From Sphingobacteriales bacterium (GTDB lineage: Bacteria > Bacteroidota > Bacteroidia > Sphingobacteriales > Sphingobacteriaceae), in NCBI GenBank assembly GCA_028288165.1, contig JAQBOG010000017.1:1-64000 (forward strand): DNA of 64,000 nucleotides. Reading direction: 5' to 3'. Numbering within the stretch: position 1 is the first letter of the stretch; the number at the start of each line of letters is the position of its first letter. Shown here in pieces: positions 26,899 through 35,609 of this stretch. A program made the position numbers and the translations under genes. Under the pieces are notes generated by a model. The model ran no database searches. It saw only the letters and a program-made list of their open reading frames with translations, and was not told the DNA's origin.

Positions 26899-29800
26899 AT
26901 GAAAAATTCTGTAATATATGCAGAACAGGGGATGCTTATGAAATTTCTTAAGAAATATGAGCAACCCTTAAAAAGCTCAACGGTTAAACAGCTTATGCGG
27001 TTTGGTTTAGTTTCGATAATTATTTTAACTGCTTCTGTTCAAATGCTTTTGGCTACAAATGTGAAAAGCCAACCCATTGAACAGGTACAGGTCAGTCTAA
27101 CTCTAAAAGACGCTTCACTTGTACAAGCATTTCATGAAATTGAAGAACAAACTGCTCTTCAATTCATGTACAGAAATCAGGATGTAAAATCCATAAACAA
27201 TTTAACGGTTTCGGTTACTAAAAAGTCATTAGCATCGGTTTTGAAAATCTTGTTGTCTAGTACTTCTTTGAGTTTCCGTCAAGTAGATAATCATATACTA
27301 ATAAGCGATTCAAAGAATGATAAATCATCTTATCTAGAAATGAATAAAGAGGCTTATACTACTTCCAATACAATTAAAGCAGTTGTACAAGGGGTGGTTA
27401 CTGATTCGATTGGTACACCACTTATAGGAGTAAGTGTAAAAGTTAAAGGCTCATCTGCCGGAACAAGTACGGACGCAAACGGACGTTATTCACTTAATAC
27501 ACCAGATGATAACTCAATATTAGTATTTACTTACATCGGTTATATTACAAGAGAAGTTGCTTTAGAAGGTCGTAACTCACTTAACGTTACCTTAAAAGAA
27601 GAAGCAAAAACTTTAAGTGAGGTAATTGTTACGGCTCTGGGTATTAAAAGAGAGTCTAAACGTTTAGGGTATGCAGCTACCTCTGTAAATTTATCTCAAT
27701 TAAATGAAGTTCGCACAACCAATGTTGGTAATGCACTTCAGGGTAAAGTAGCAGGGTTAAATATTTCAGCTCCGGCGGGCGGGCCAGGTTCCTCGTCTAA
27801 AATCCGTATCCGTGGCCAGTCTTCATTCAGGGGCGATAACTCTCCTTTAATTGTAGTAAATGGAGTGCCAATTAATAATACAAATAATTCTGCAGGTGGT
27901 TCTCAAGGTAATGGAACTGGAAACCCCACAGGCGGATCATCAGATACTGGTGATGGTTTACAAAGTATCAATCCAGATGACATTGAGTCAATGACGGTAC
28001 TTAAAGGTGCTGCAGCGGCTGCATTATATGGTTCACTTGCTAAAGATGGTGCAATAATTATCACTACCAAAAGTGGTCGCGGTACTTCAGGTTTAGGTAT
28101 TGAGTTTACATCCAATTTTCAGGCAGAAAATGCATTGGATTATACTGATTTCCAATATGATTACGGTCAGGGAGAAAATGGGAAAAGGCCAACCACTGTT
28201 GCTGAAGCGCAAAGCTCCGGTGTACACAGCTTTGGTGTAAAATTCGATGGTCTTCCTAGTCCGCAATTCGACGGTTCAACACAGCCATATTTACCTAATA
28301 AAGATCGTATTAAGAATTTTTACAATACAGGGATTTCAAATACCAATTCAATATCGCTTTCAGGCGGGTTTGAAAAGGCAAATTTCCGTATATCATTTGC
28401 AAACACCGATGCGAGCAGCATCATGCCAAATTCGGGTTATCATCGTAAATTGATGAATGTTGCTTTAAACTATAACGTGACAAAAAAATTAACGGCACAA
28501 TTATCAGCAAACTATTCAAACGAGTACACTAAAAATCCACCGCAAATCGGTATTCAGGATATGAATGCCAATACAACTATCTATTCAATTGCTAATAGTA
28601 TTAATTCGGATTGGCTTCAAAATAGAAAAGATGAGAATGGTAATGAGATGCCTCTTTCGCGTTTCACAAATCGTAACAACCCATATTGGGTGGCTTTAGA
28701 TCGGTTTGAAAACGTTAAACGCGATCGCCTAATAGGAAACGTTTCTTTGCGTTATCAAATAAAAGATTGGTTATATGTTCAGGCACGTTATGGTCAGGAT
28801 TATTTTACCAGACCATATGATTACAATCGCCCTACCGGAACCCGTTCACTTGCAGCCGCAACCTTAGGCTTTAACGGTTTCTATTACCAGGATGTGAGCA
28901 CCTTTAGAGAAGGTAATGCAGATTTCTTGATTGGTACCAAGCATACAGTAGGCAAATTTGGTATTGATGTAACTCTTGGTGGTAATCAAAAGAAAAGGGT
29001 AAATACAAATACTAGTAATACAGCCAATAACTTCTTTATCAGGGATTTATATACTATCACCAATGCGCAAATTAAAAATCCGCAGTATGGTTATTTTGAA
29101 GAGCGTGTAAACTCTCTTTACGGTGCAGCTGAGTTATCTTTTAAGAATTACTTATACCTAACTGTTACAAGTAGAAACGATTGGTTCACTACTTTAAATC
29201 CGAAAACTAACAGCTACTTATATCCATCAGTTAGTGGAAGTTTTGTGTTTAGCGAAGTAACTAAAATGCCTAGCTGGTTAAGTTATGGTAAATTAAGACT
29301 TGCTTATGCAGAGGTAGGTGGCGGTGCACCAGCTCCTTATGCAAGTAACTTGTACTACACTATAAACGCAAATACCTATAATAATAACATCGTAAATGGT
29401 GTACCACTAGGTTCACAATCATCATCTACTGTTCCGAATGCTGAATTAAAACCATTATCAGTTAGGGAAACAGAAGCAGGTTTAGAATTGCGCACACTAA
29501 AAAGCAGATTAAATTTAGACGTATCCGTTTATCGCAAAAACACAGTGAACGAAATATTGAACGTTGATATATCTAACGCATCTGGTTATTCGCAAACATT
29601 AGTAAACATCGGTAAACTAAAAAATGAAGGCATTGAGATGATGCTTACAGTGGTGCCGGTTTTAACTAAAGATTCCAGATGGGAGAGTAGCTTCAACGGA
29701 ACCTATAACAGAAGTGAAGTTTTACAACTTGCTAATGGTCAACAAAAAGTGGATGTTGGTACTGGTGAATTTTTCGGAACCGTATCTCATGAAGTGGGCC

Positions 29801-30432
29801 AACCATTAGCATCATTACGTGGATTTGATTACAGACGTGATGCTCAAGGAAGGATTCTTACTTCTGGTGGATTATTTCTACAAGGTAATCTGGTTACATA
29901 CGGAAGTGCAATACCTAAATACACCGGTGGATGGATAAACTCATTTACTTACAAAAAGTTAAGGGTTGCTGCACAAGTTGATTTCAAGGCAGATTTTAAA
30001 ATCATGTCCAACTCAAACTTAAACTTCCTGCGTCAGGGTTTATCTAAGCAATCCTTGGCGGGAAGAGAAGGTGGGATTGTTTATGAAGGTTTTAATGCGG
30101 ACGGAACACCAAATACTACATCTGTAGATGCACAGGCATTTTATACCAACTACAGAACAACCAATATTGCCACTCCTTTTATCTATGACGGTAGCTTTAT
30201 ACGTTTCAGAACTTTATCTCTTGGATATGATTTATCAAGCCTGGTTAAAAAGTCATTTGTTAAAAACGTTAATCTTTCCGCTAGTGTAAATAATCTGTGG
30301 CTTATCACTAAGCATATAGATAATTTGGATCCAGAGGCGCAAGTATCAAGTTCTGATAATTTACAGGGTATTGAAACACATACGCTACCTACTACCAGAA
30401 CTTTTGGCCTGAACCTGAACATTAAGTTGTAG
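26899..30432 (+). CDS. SusC/RagA TonB-dependent transporter with STN domain
   Basis: This 1177-residue outer-membrane protein has, after a long N-terminal signal region (about 1-57), an STN signalling domain (about 60-135; SLTLKDASLVQAFHEIEEQT), a CarboxypepD_reg-like domain (about 163-235; VVTDSIGTPLIGVSVKVKG), a TonB-box region (LSEVIVTALGIKRES), a plug (about 255-390; LQGKVAGLNI, IRIRGQSSFRGDNSPL, GAAAAALYGSLAKDGAI) and a large barrel ending in FGLNLNIKL. It imports a sugar or other ligand with the SusD partner. The STN domain agrees with the FecI/FecR pair upstream. Confidence 0.96.
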   Translation: MKNSVIYAEQGMLMKFLKKYEQPLKSSTVKQLMRFGLVSIIILTASVQMLLATNVKSQPIEQVQVSLTLKDASLVQAFHEIEEQTALQFMYRNQDVKSINNLTVSVTKKSLASVLKILLSSTSLSFRQVDNHILISDSKNDKSSYLEMNKEAYTTSNTIKAVVQGVVTDSIGTPLIGVSVKVKGSSAGTSTDANGRYSLNTPDDNSILVFTYIGYITREVALEGRNSLNVTLKEEAKTLSEVIVTALGIKRESKRLGYAATSVNLSQLNEVRTTNVGNALQGKVAGLNISAPAGGPGSSSKIRIRGQSSFRGDNSPLIVVNGVPINNTNNSAGGSQGNGTGNPTGGSSDTGDGLQSINPDDIESMTVLKGAAAAALYGSLAKDGAIIITTKSGRGTSGLGIEFTSNFQAENALDYTDFQYDYGQGENGKRPTTVAEAQSSGVHSFGVKFDGLPSPQFDGSTQPYLPNKDRIKNFYNTGISNTNSISLSGGFEKANFRISFANTDASSIMPNSGYHRKLMNVALNYNVTKKLTAQLSANYSNEYTKNPPQIGIQDMNANTTIYSIANSINSDWLQNRKDENGNEMPLSRFTNRNNPYWVALDRFENVKRDRLIGNVSLRYQIKDWLYVQARYGQDYFTRPYDYNRPTGTRSLAAATLGFNGFYYQDVSTFREGNADFLIGTKHTVGKFGIDVTLGGNQKKRVNTNTSNTANNFFIRDLYTITNAQIKNPQYGYFEERVNSLYGAAELSFKNYLYLTVTSRNDWFTTLNPKTNSYLYPSVSGSFVFSEVTKMPSWLSYGKLRLAYAEVGGGAPAPYASNLYYTINANTYNNNIVNGVPLGSQSSSTVPNAELKPLSVRETEAGLELRTLKSRLNLDVSVYRKNTVNEILNVDISNASGYSQTLVNIGKLKNEGIEMMLTVVPVLTKDSRWESSFNGTYNRSEVLQLANGQQKVDVGTGEFFGTVSHEVGQPLASLRGFDYRRDAQGRILTSGGLFLQGNLVTYGSAIPKYTGGWINSFTYKKLRVAAQVDFKADFKIMSNSNLNFLRQGLSKQSLAGREGGIVYEGFNADGTPNTTSVDAQAFYTNYRTTNIATPFIYDGSFIRFRTLSLGYDLSSLVKKSFVKNVNLSASVNNLWLITKHIDNLDPEAQVSSSDNLQGIETHTLPTTRTFGLNLNIKL

Positions 30433-30452
30433 ACAAATTTATCTCTAGAATC

Positions 30453-31985
30453 ATGAAATTTAAAAATATATATACGTATACAGCCGTAATCCTGTTAGGC
30501 TTAAGCAGTTGTGATAAAAACTTTGAGCAAGTCAATGTCAATCCGGTTTTACCCACCACAATAGACGCTGCATACTTGTTTTCAAATGCACAACTTTCTT
30601 CTGCTATTGGAACATATTATTACCAATCTCAAATTGTGCAGCAAATTAATACGCCTTATACGGGCGTGTTAGAAGGCGGAAACCACAATATTGTGTACGA
30701 CCCAAATACCAATGCAAATTTTAACTCTTTATATACTGGGCCGATAAAATTTGTTGAAGATGTAATTGAGAAAACCAAAGCAGTTCCTACCAGATCAAAC
30801 CTGTATAACATGGCCAGAATTTGGAGAGCATATTTATATCAGGTATTGGTAGATACCTATGGTGATGTTCCATATAATGAGGCAGGTGCGGCTTATTTGG
30901 AAAAGATTACGTTGCCAAAGTATGATGATCAGAAATTAATATATGATGATCTCATCAAAGAATATCAAGAAGCTACTACAGCATTAGATGCTACTAAGCC
31001 TACCGAAAGTGGTGATATTTTTTACAAAGGTGATATATCGCAATGGAAAAAACTTGGTAATTCACTATTGTTGAGAGCTGGTATGAGATATTCTAAGCTT
31101 GACCCGGCGAAAGCAGAACAGCTTGCTAAAATTGCAATTGACCCAGCTAATGGAGGTGTAATGACATCGAATGCTGATAATGCGTATGTGGCCTTCAATG
31201 CTACTTTCACAAACCCAACCGGTGCCTGGTTTCAAGGTACAGAACGTGGTAATGTCTATCTTGGAGCGCCGTTTGTAGATTATCTGAAAGCAAACAACGA
31301 TCCGCGTTTGCCACTAATCGCCATCAAATACGCAACTCCCGCTAATCCATTGGCTACCGCTGGTGCAGAAAATACCAATCCGGTAGATCAGGTTGGAATG
31401 CCTTATGGATACAATGAGAGCACTATTTCTACAGCTCCAGGCTATCCAGGCAAAACAGGCCCGGCTTTTAATTATTCGCAGGTTAACAGACGTACATTGG
31501 CAAAAATTGATGCTCCGGAATTTTTCGTAACCTATGCTCAAACTCAATTATTATTAGCAGAAGCTGCTTCAAGAGGCTGGATTGCCGGTGATGCCGCAAC
31601 CTTTTATAATACAGGAGTAAAGGCTCACATGGATCAATTTAATCAATTCAATGCTGGTTCAATTATCCCTACTGCAGATCAAGATGCTTACTTATTGGCT
31701 CATCCATACAACGCAGTAACTGCCTTAGAGCAAATAAACACGCAGTATTGGGTTGCTTCTTTCCTTAACGGATCTGAAGCCTGGGCTAATTTCAGAAGAA
31801 GTAACTATCCTGCATTAACACCAAATCCATACCCAGCGGCTGATCCTTCTGTAAAGGGTGGCTTTATCCGCAGGTTAACTTATCCTGCCAGAGAGCAATC
31901 AGTAAATTCTGTTAACTACGCCGAAGCAGTAACCAGAATGGGTGGCGATAATTTAGGTGTTCGCATATTTTGGGATAAACAATAA
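30453..31985 (+). CDS. SusD/RagB-type surface lipoprotein
   Basis: This 510-residue lipoprotein (lipobox ILLGLSSC) has SusD-type features: NVNPVLPTTIDAAYLFSNAQ, ARIWRAYLYQVLVDTYGDVPY in the TPR-like part, WKKLGNSLLLRAGMRYSK and a C-terminal RRLTYPAREQSVNSVNYAEA. It resembles the SusD-like subgroup with NPVLPT openings. It caps the SusC channel and presents ligand. It starts 20 bases after susC. A strong hairpin follows its stop codon. Confidence 0.94.
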   Translation: MKFKNIYTYTAVILLGLSSCDKNFEQVNVNPVLPTTIDAAYLFSNAQLSSAIGTYYYQSQIVQQINTPYTGVLEGGNHNIVYDPNTNANFNSLYTGPIKFVEDVIEKTKAVPTRSNLYNMARIWRAYLYQVLVDTYGDVPYNEAGAAYLEKITLPKYDDQKLIYDDLIKEYQEATTALDATKPTESGDIFYKGDISQWKKLGNSLLLRAGMRYSKLDPAKAEQLAKIAIDPANGGVMTSNADNAYVAFNATFTNPTGAWFQGTERGNVYLGAPFVDYLKANNDPRLPLIAIKYATPANPLATAGAENTNPVDQVGMPYGYNESTISTAPGYPGKTGPAFNYSQVNRRTLAKIDAPEFFVTYAQTQLLLAEAASRGWIAGDAATFYNTGVKAHMDQFNQFNAGSIIPTADQDAYLLAHPYNAVTALEQINTQYWVASFLNGSEAWANFRRSNYPALTPNPYPAADPSVKGGFIRRLTYPAREQSVNSVNYAEAVTRMGGDNLGVRIFWDKQ

Positions 31986-32007
31986 TATACTATGAAAGGC
32001 TGAGCTT

Positions 32008-32031
32008 CTGACTGATGGAAACATCAGTCAG
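32008..32031 (+). terminator. Hairpin with GAAA tetraloop after susD
   Basis: CTGACTGATG and CATCAGTCAG form a perfect 10-bp stem closed by GAAA, followed by TGTTCTCTTT. It could partly terminate or stabilise the susCD message before the RraA genes. Confidence 0.6.
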
Positions 32032-32080
32032 TGTTCTCTTTGAATATCATATAAACCAATCAGTTAATAAAACCCTAAAC

Positions 32081-33022
32081 ATGAACAAAACAATTTTATT
32101 AGGCCTGGTACTTACATTAAGTAGTTTTTTAGTGAAGGCACAACGTGTAGGCTCAACTCCCGAATACATTATTGCATTGACATCTCAATGGAAAGGTGAA
32201 CGATTTCCTGACGGCAGACCTAAAGTTTCTGATTCATATCTGGAAAGGTTAAAAGCATCTACACTTGAACAAATCTGGGGTTATCTAGGAAATAAAGGAT
32301 ATCGTACGCAAGTTGAAAAAGACTGGATTATTCTTAAACCCGGCGAAACGATGGTTGGACGTGTAGTTACAGCTCAGTTCATGCCTTATCGTCCGGATTT
32401 GGATAGTTTGGTAAAAGCACAAGGTAAAGCAGAAGGCCGTTCGCAACATGGTGGTATCAATATTTGGCCGATAGATATTTTAACGAAAGGCGATATCTAC
32501 GTAGCTGATGGTTTTGGAAAGGTGAAAGACGGAACTTTAATTGGATCTAGTTTAGGAACCGCCATAAGCAACAAAACGGGTAAAGGCATCATATTCAATG
32601 GGTCTATCCGCGATATGCAAGAATTAAAAGAAGTAGAGGGATTTAATGCCTGGGTGAAAGGTCATGACCCATCGTACATTAAAGATATGATTCCTACTTC
32701 AATCAATGCTCCTATCAGGATTGGTCAGGTAACGGTATTTCCTGGAGATGTAGTTTTTGCAAATGAATATGGCGTAGTATTTATCCCGGCACATTTAGTC
32801 GAGAATTTGGTTACTACCTCTGAAATGGTTGGTTTGCGTGATGAATTCGAAAGGTATTTACTGAAAACCGGAAAATATTCTAACGGTGAAATTCATGGAG
32901 ATTGGGCTGATAATATTAAGGGTGAGTATCGGAAGTGGTTCTCTAAATATCCTAAAAAAACAGCAATCACGTCTAAAGATGTAGAAGCTTACTTAGCAAA
33001 AATGGATAAAGAGAAAAAGTAA
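32081..33022 (+). CDS. Secreted RraA-family (HMG/CHA aldolase-like) protein 1
   Basis: This 313-residue protein has a signal peptide (ILLGLVLTLSSFLVKAQ), unusual for a fold mostly found in the cytoplasm. RraA features are VGRVVTAQFMP, WPIDILTKGDIYVADGFG, GSSLGTAIS and the FNGSIRDMQEL motif whose R177 and D178 match the substrate-binding Arg and metal-binding Asp of class II pyruvate aldolases of this fold. The C-terminus carries added helices. It may cleave or decarboxylate a 2-keto acid in the periplasm. ATG 32081 starts the signal peptide; the upstream frame from 32015 reads through the susD hairpin. A second copy follows after 36 bases. Confidence 0.85.
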   Translation: MNKTILLGLVLTLSSFLVKAQRVGSTPEYIIALTSQWKGERFPDGRPKVSDSYLERLKASTLEQIWGYLGNKGYRTQVEKDWIILKPGETMVGRVVTAQFMPYRPDLDSLVKAQGKAEGRSQHGGINIWPIDILTKGDIYVADGFGKVKDGTLIGSSLGTAISNKTGKGIIFNGSIRDMQELKEVEGFNAWVKGHDPSYIKDMIPTSINAPIRIGQVTVFPGDVVFANEYGVVFIPAHLVENLVTTSEMVGLRDEFERYLLKTGKYSNGEIHGDWADNIKGEYRKWFSKYPKKTAITSKDVEAYLAKMDKEKK

Positions 33023-33058
33023 GCCAGCAAAGCTCTAAATCATAATCGCAATACTTTA

Positions 33059-33988
33059 ATGATGAATCTGAAATTCACCACAACACTAGTTTTATTCGTC
33101 TGTCTGAGCTACAACAGTTTGGTCAAGGCTCAAACCATCCCTAAAGAAGAGTTGACTTTCTTAACCTCAGAATGGAAAGGGGAGAGGTTTGCAGACGGAC
33201 GCCCTAAAATTCAGGATGACTTATTAGCCAGAGCTAAAAATATAGGAATTGACGACGCCTGGACGGTATTAAAGAATTTAGGTTATACCAGTCAATTTGA
33301 ATTAGGTTTTAAAACGGTAAATGATGAGCCTTTCGCAGGTAGAGCGGTAACGGCTATGTTCATGCCTTCCCGTCCGGATGTAGAGAAGAGCATAAAGGAG
33401 AGAGGAATTCAAAACGGCAGAAAAGGTAATACTAACTCATGGCCTATTGAAATACTTACCAAAGGTGATGTGTATGTAGCAGATGGTTTCGGAAAAATTG
33501 AAGGCGGAACGTTGATGGGAAGTACTTTGGGGACAGCAATTTTTTCGAAAACCGGTAATGGAGTGGTATTCAACGGTGCTGCCCGCGATGTTCAGGGTCT
33601 TGCAGAAATTAAAGGATTCAACGCGTTCGTTCGCGATTTTCATCCCTCATTCCTCGAAAAAATGGTCTTAATGGGCCTTAATACTCCAATCAGAATTGGT
33701 AATGCAATCGTTTTACCTGGCGACCTTGTTATTGCACAAAAGGAGGGCGTTTTATTCGTTCCGGCTCACCTTGCTGATGAAGTAGTTCGAACGGCAGAGT
33801 TTGTTATGCTCAAAGATAAGTTCGGATTTGAGATGGTTAAAACTGCCAAATATTCTACAGGGCAAATCGATAGTGAGTGGACAAATGGTATTAAAGATGA
33901 TTTCATAAAATGGCTAGCTAAGCATCCCCAGGAACGGAAAATGACCAGAGCTCAGCTTGATGAAATTATGAAAAAAAGAACTTGGTAA
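33059..33988 (+). CDS. Secreted RraA-family (HMG/CHA aldolase-like) protein 2
   Basis: The 309-residue paralogue of the preceding gene has its own signal peptide (TTLVLFVCLSYNSLVKAQ) and the same motif order: TSEWKGERFADGRPK, AGRAVTAMFMPSRPD, WPIEILTKGDVYVADGFG, GSTLGTAIF and FNGAARDVQGL (R176, D177). The pair clearly arose by tandem duplication but has diverged at many positions, so the two may form a hetero-oligomer or prefer different substrates. It lies between RraA-1 and the dehydratase gene. Confidence 0.85.
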   Translation: MMNLKFTTTLVLFVCLSYNSLVKAQTIPKEELTFLTSEWKGERFADGRPKIQDDLLARAKNIGIDDAWTVLKNLGYTSQFELGFKTVNDEPFAGRAVTAMFMPSRPDVEKSIKERGIQNGRKGNTNSWPIEILTKGDVYVADGFGKIEGGTLMGSTLGTAIFSKTGNGVVFNGAARDVQGLAEIKGFNAFVRDFHPSFLEKMVLMGLNTPIRIGNAIVLPGDLVIAQKEGVLFVPAHLADEVVRTAEFVMLKDKFGFEMVKTAKYSTGQIDSEWTNGIKDDFIKWLAKHPQERKMTRAQLDEIMKKRTW

Positions 33989-34045
33989 CAGCTTAAATAT
34001 AAACTGACAATTATTATAAACAATTAACCCATAAATGATATAAGC

Positions 34046-35545
34046 ATGAAAAGTATCTTACAGCAAATCATTTCGCAAAACAAAGAACTGGAGAAATCTG
34101 AAGCTTCAGCCATTCAAACCGAACTTAACAATCCTAAAACAACCGACAGTCGTCGCCATTTTCTTAAAAAAACAGCATTAGGTGGTGTGGCTTTAGGAGG
34201 ATTAATGAGTTTGTCTTTTGAAGATACCTTAGCGCATACAACTCAAAATGTAAAACGTGCATCTAACCCTTCAGGTCTTAAAATTACCGATATCCGCTAT
34301 GCGTTAACTAGCGTATTGGGTGGAACTGCCATCATCCGTATTGACACAAACCAAGGCATATATGGTTTGGGTGAAGTTAGAGACGGTGCTGATGCTCGTT
34401 ACGCTTTGATGCTAAAAAGCCGAATTTTAGGTATGAATCCATGTAACGTGGAAATGATATTTAAATCCATTAAACAGTTTGGTGGTCAAAGTCGCCAGGC
34501 TGGTGGTGTTTGTGGTGTTGAAATGGCACTTTGGGATTTATGTGGTAAAGCATATAACGTTCCTGCGTGGCAACTATTGGGTGGCAGATACCGCGATAAA
34601 GTAAGGTTGTACGCTGATACTCCAGAGGCAGAATCACCGGAAGAACAACGTAAATTGATAAAATATCGTCTTGAAGATCAAGGATACACTTGGTTAAAAA
34701 TGGACGTTTCTATTGGCGAGTTGAAAGGCAAACCTGGAACGCTTGTAAATTCTAAATTCTGGGAAAATGCAAAAGGCGACCTCGCTCAATGGGGAGATCA
34801 AAGCAATTACATGTCTTACGGTAATACGCAACATCCATTTACACAAATCCAAATTACCGACAAAGGCTTAGAAGAATTAGCCCATGTGGTAGATAATGTA
34901 CGGAAATTGGTTGGATATGATATTCCACTTTCAACAGATCATTACGGTCACTTTGATATGAATAATGGTATCCGTTTAGGTAAAGCTTTAGAAAAATACC
35001 GTTTAGCTTGGCTGGAAGACATCGTTTCCTGGGAATTAACCGATCAATGGAAAACAATGGCTGATGCCTTAGAAACACCTGTACTTACGGGCGAGGATAT
35101 CTATTTACTTAAAAACTTTAAACCACTAATTCATGCACATGCGGTAGATATTATCCATCCAGATTTATCTAGCTCAGGTGGTTTATTAGAAACTAAACGT
35201 TTAGGTGATTATGCTGAGGAGTTTGGAATACCGATGGCAATGCACCAGGCAGGCACCCCAGTATCGTTTATGGCAAATGTACATTGTGCTGCTGCTACTC
35301 AAAACTTCCTGGCATTAGAGCATCACTCAGTGGATTTACCTTGGTGGGAAAGTTTGGTTAAAACTACTGATGGCCGTCAATTGATAACAAAAGGTTTCGC
35401 AAACGTGCCATTATCTGCACCAGGTTTAGGCATTGAACTTAACGAAGATGTAGTTAAACAACATTTGCATCCGAATGACAAGAGTTATTTCGCTCCAACT
35501 CCAGAGTGGAATACAAAACGGTCACACGATAGAATTTTCAGTTAG
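34046..35545 (+). CDS. Tat-exported enolase-superfamily dehydratase (MR/MLE, galactonate/mannonate-dehydratase-like)
   Basis: This 499-residue protein has a twin-arginine signal at residues 35-64 (SRRHFLKKTALGG). The capping domain is at about 78-190 (GGVCGVEMALWDLCGKAYNV, PAWQLLGG). The barrel carries metal ligands D298 (STDHYGH), E324 (AWLEDI) and E350 (LTGEDI), a DIIHPDLSSSGG strand and H400 (MAMHQAG) as the likely catalytic base. This arrangement fits sugar-acid dehydratases that form 2-keto-3-deoxy acids. The exact substrate cannot be read. Export is unusual for this family. It follows the two exported RraA proteins and precedes a terminator and a symporter. Confidence 0.88.
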   Translation: MKSILQQIISQNKELEKSEASAIQTELNNPKTTDSRRHFLKKTALGGVALGGLMSLSFEDTLAHTTQNVKRASNPSGLKITDIRYALTSVLGGTAIIRIDTNQGIYGLGEVRDGADARYALMLKSRILGMNPCNVEMIFKSIKQFGGQSRQAGGVCGVEMALWDLCGKAYNVPAWQLLGGRYRDKVRLYADTPEAESPEEQRKLIKYRLEDQGYTWLKMDVSIGELKGKPGTLVNSKFWENAKGDLAQWGDQSNYMSYGNTQHPFTQIQITDKGLEELAHVVDNVRKLVGYDIPLSTDHYGHFDMNNGIRLGKALEKYRLAWLEDIVSWELTDQWKTMADALETPVLTGEDIYLLKNFKPLIHAHAVDIIHPDLSSSGGLLETKRLGDYAEEFGIPMAMHQAGTPVSFMANVHCAAATQNFLALEHHSVDLPWWESLVKTTDGRQLITKGFANVPLSAPGLGIELNEDVVKQHLHPNDKSYFAPTPEWNTKRSHDRIFS

Positions 35546-35552
35546 TTGGGTT

Positions 35553-35582
35553 AGCGGAGGATATAATGTCCTTCGCTTTTTT
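35553..35582 (+). terminator. Intrinsic terminator after the dehydratase gene
   Basis: AGCGGAGGA and TCCTTCGCT form a 9-bp stem (one G-U pair) with a 7-base loop, followed by a run of T to 35582. It would end most transcripts before the symporter gene at 35610. Confidence 0.75.
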
Positions 35583-35609
35583 ATTATGTTTACTATTCTG
35601 AGAAATTAG

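Noticed and set aside
32015..32080. Upstream start for RraA protein 1
   Set aside because: The extension is translated from the susD hairpin and would bury the signal peptide.
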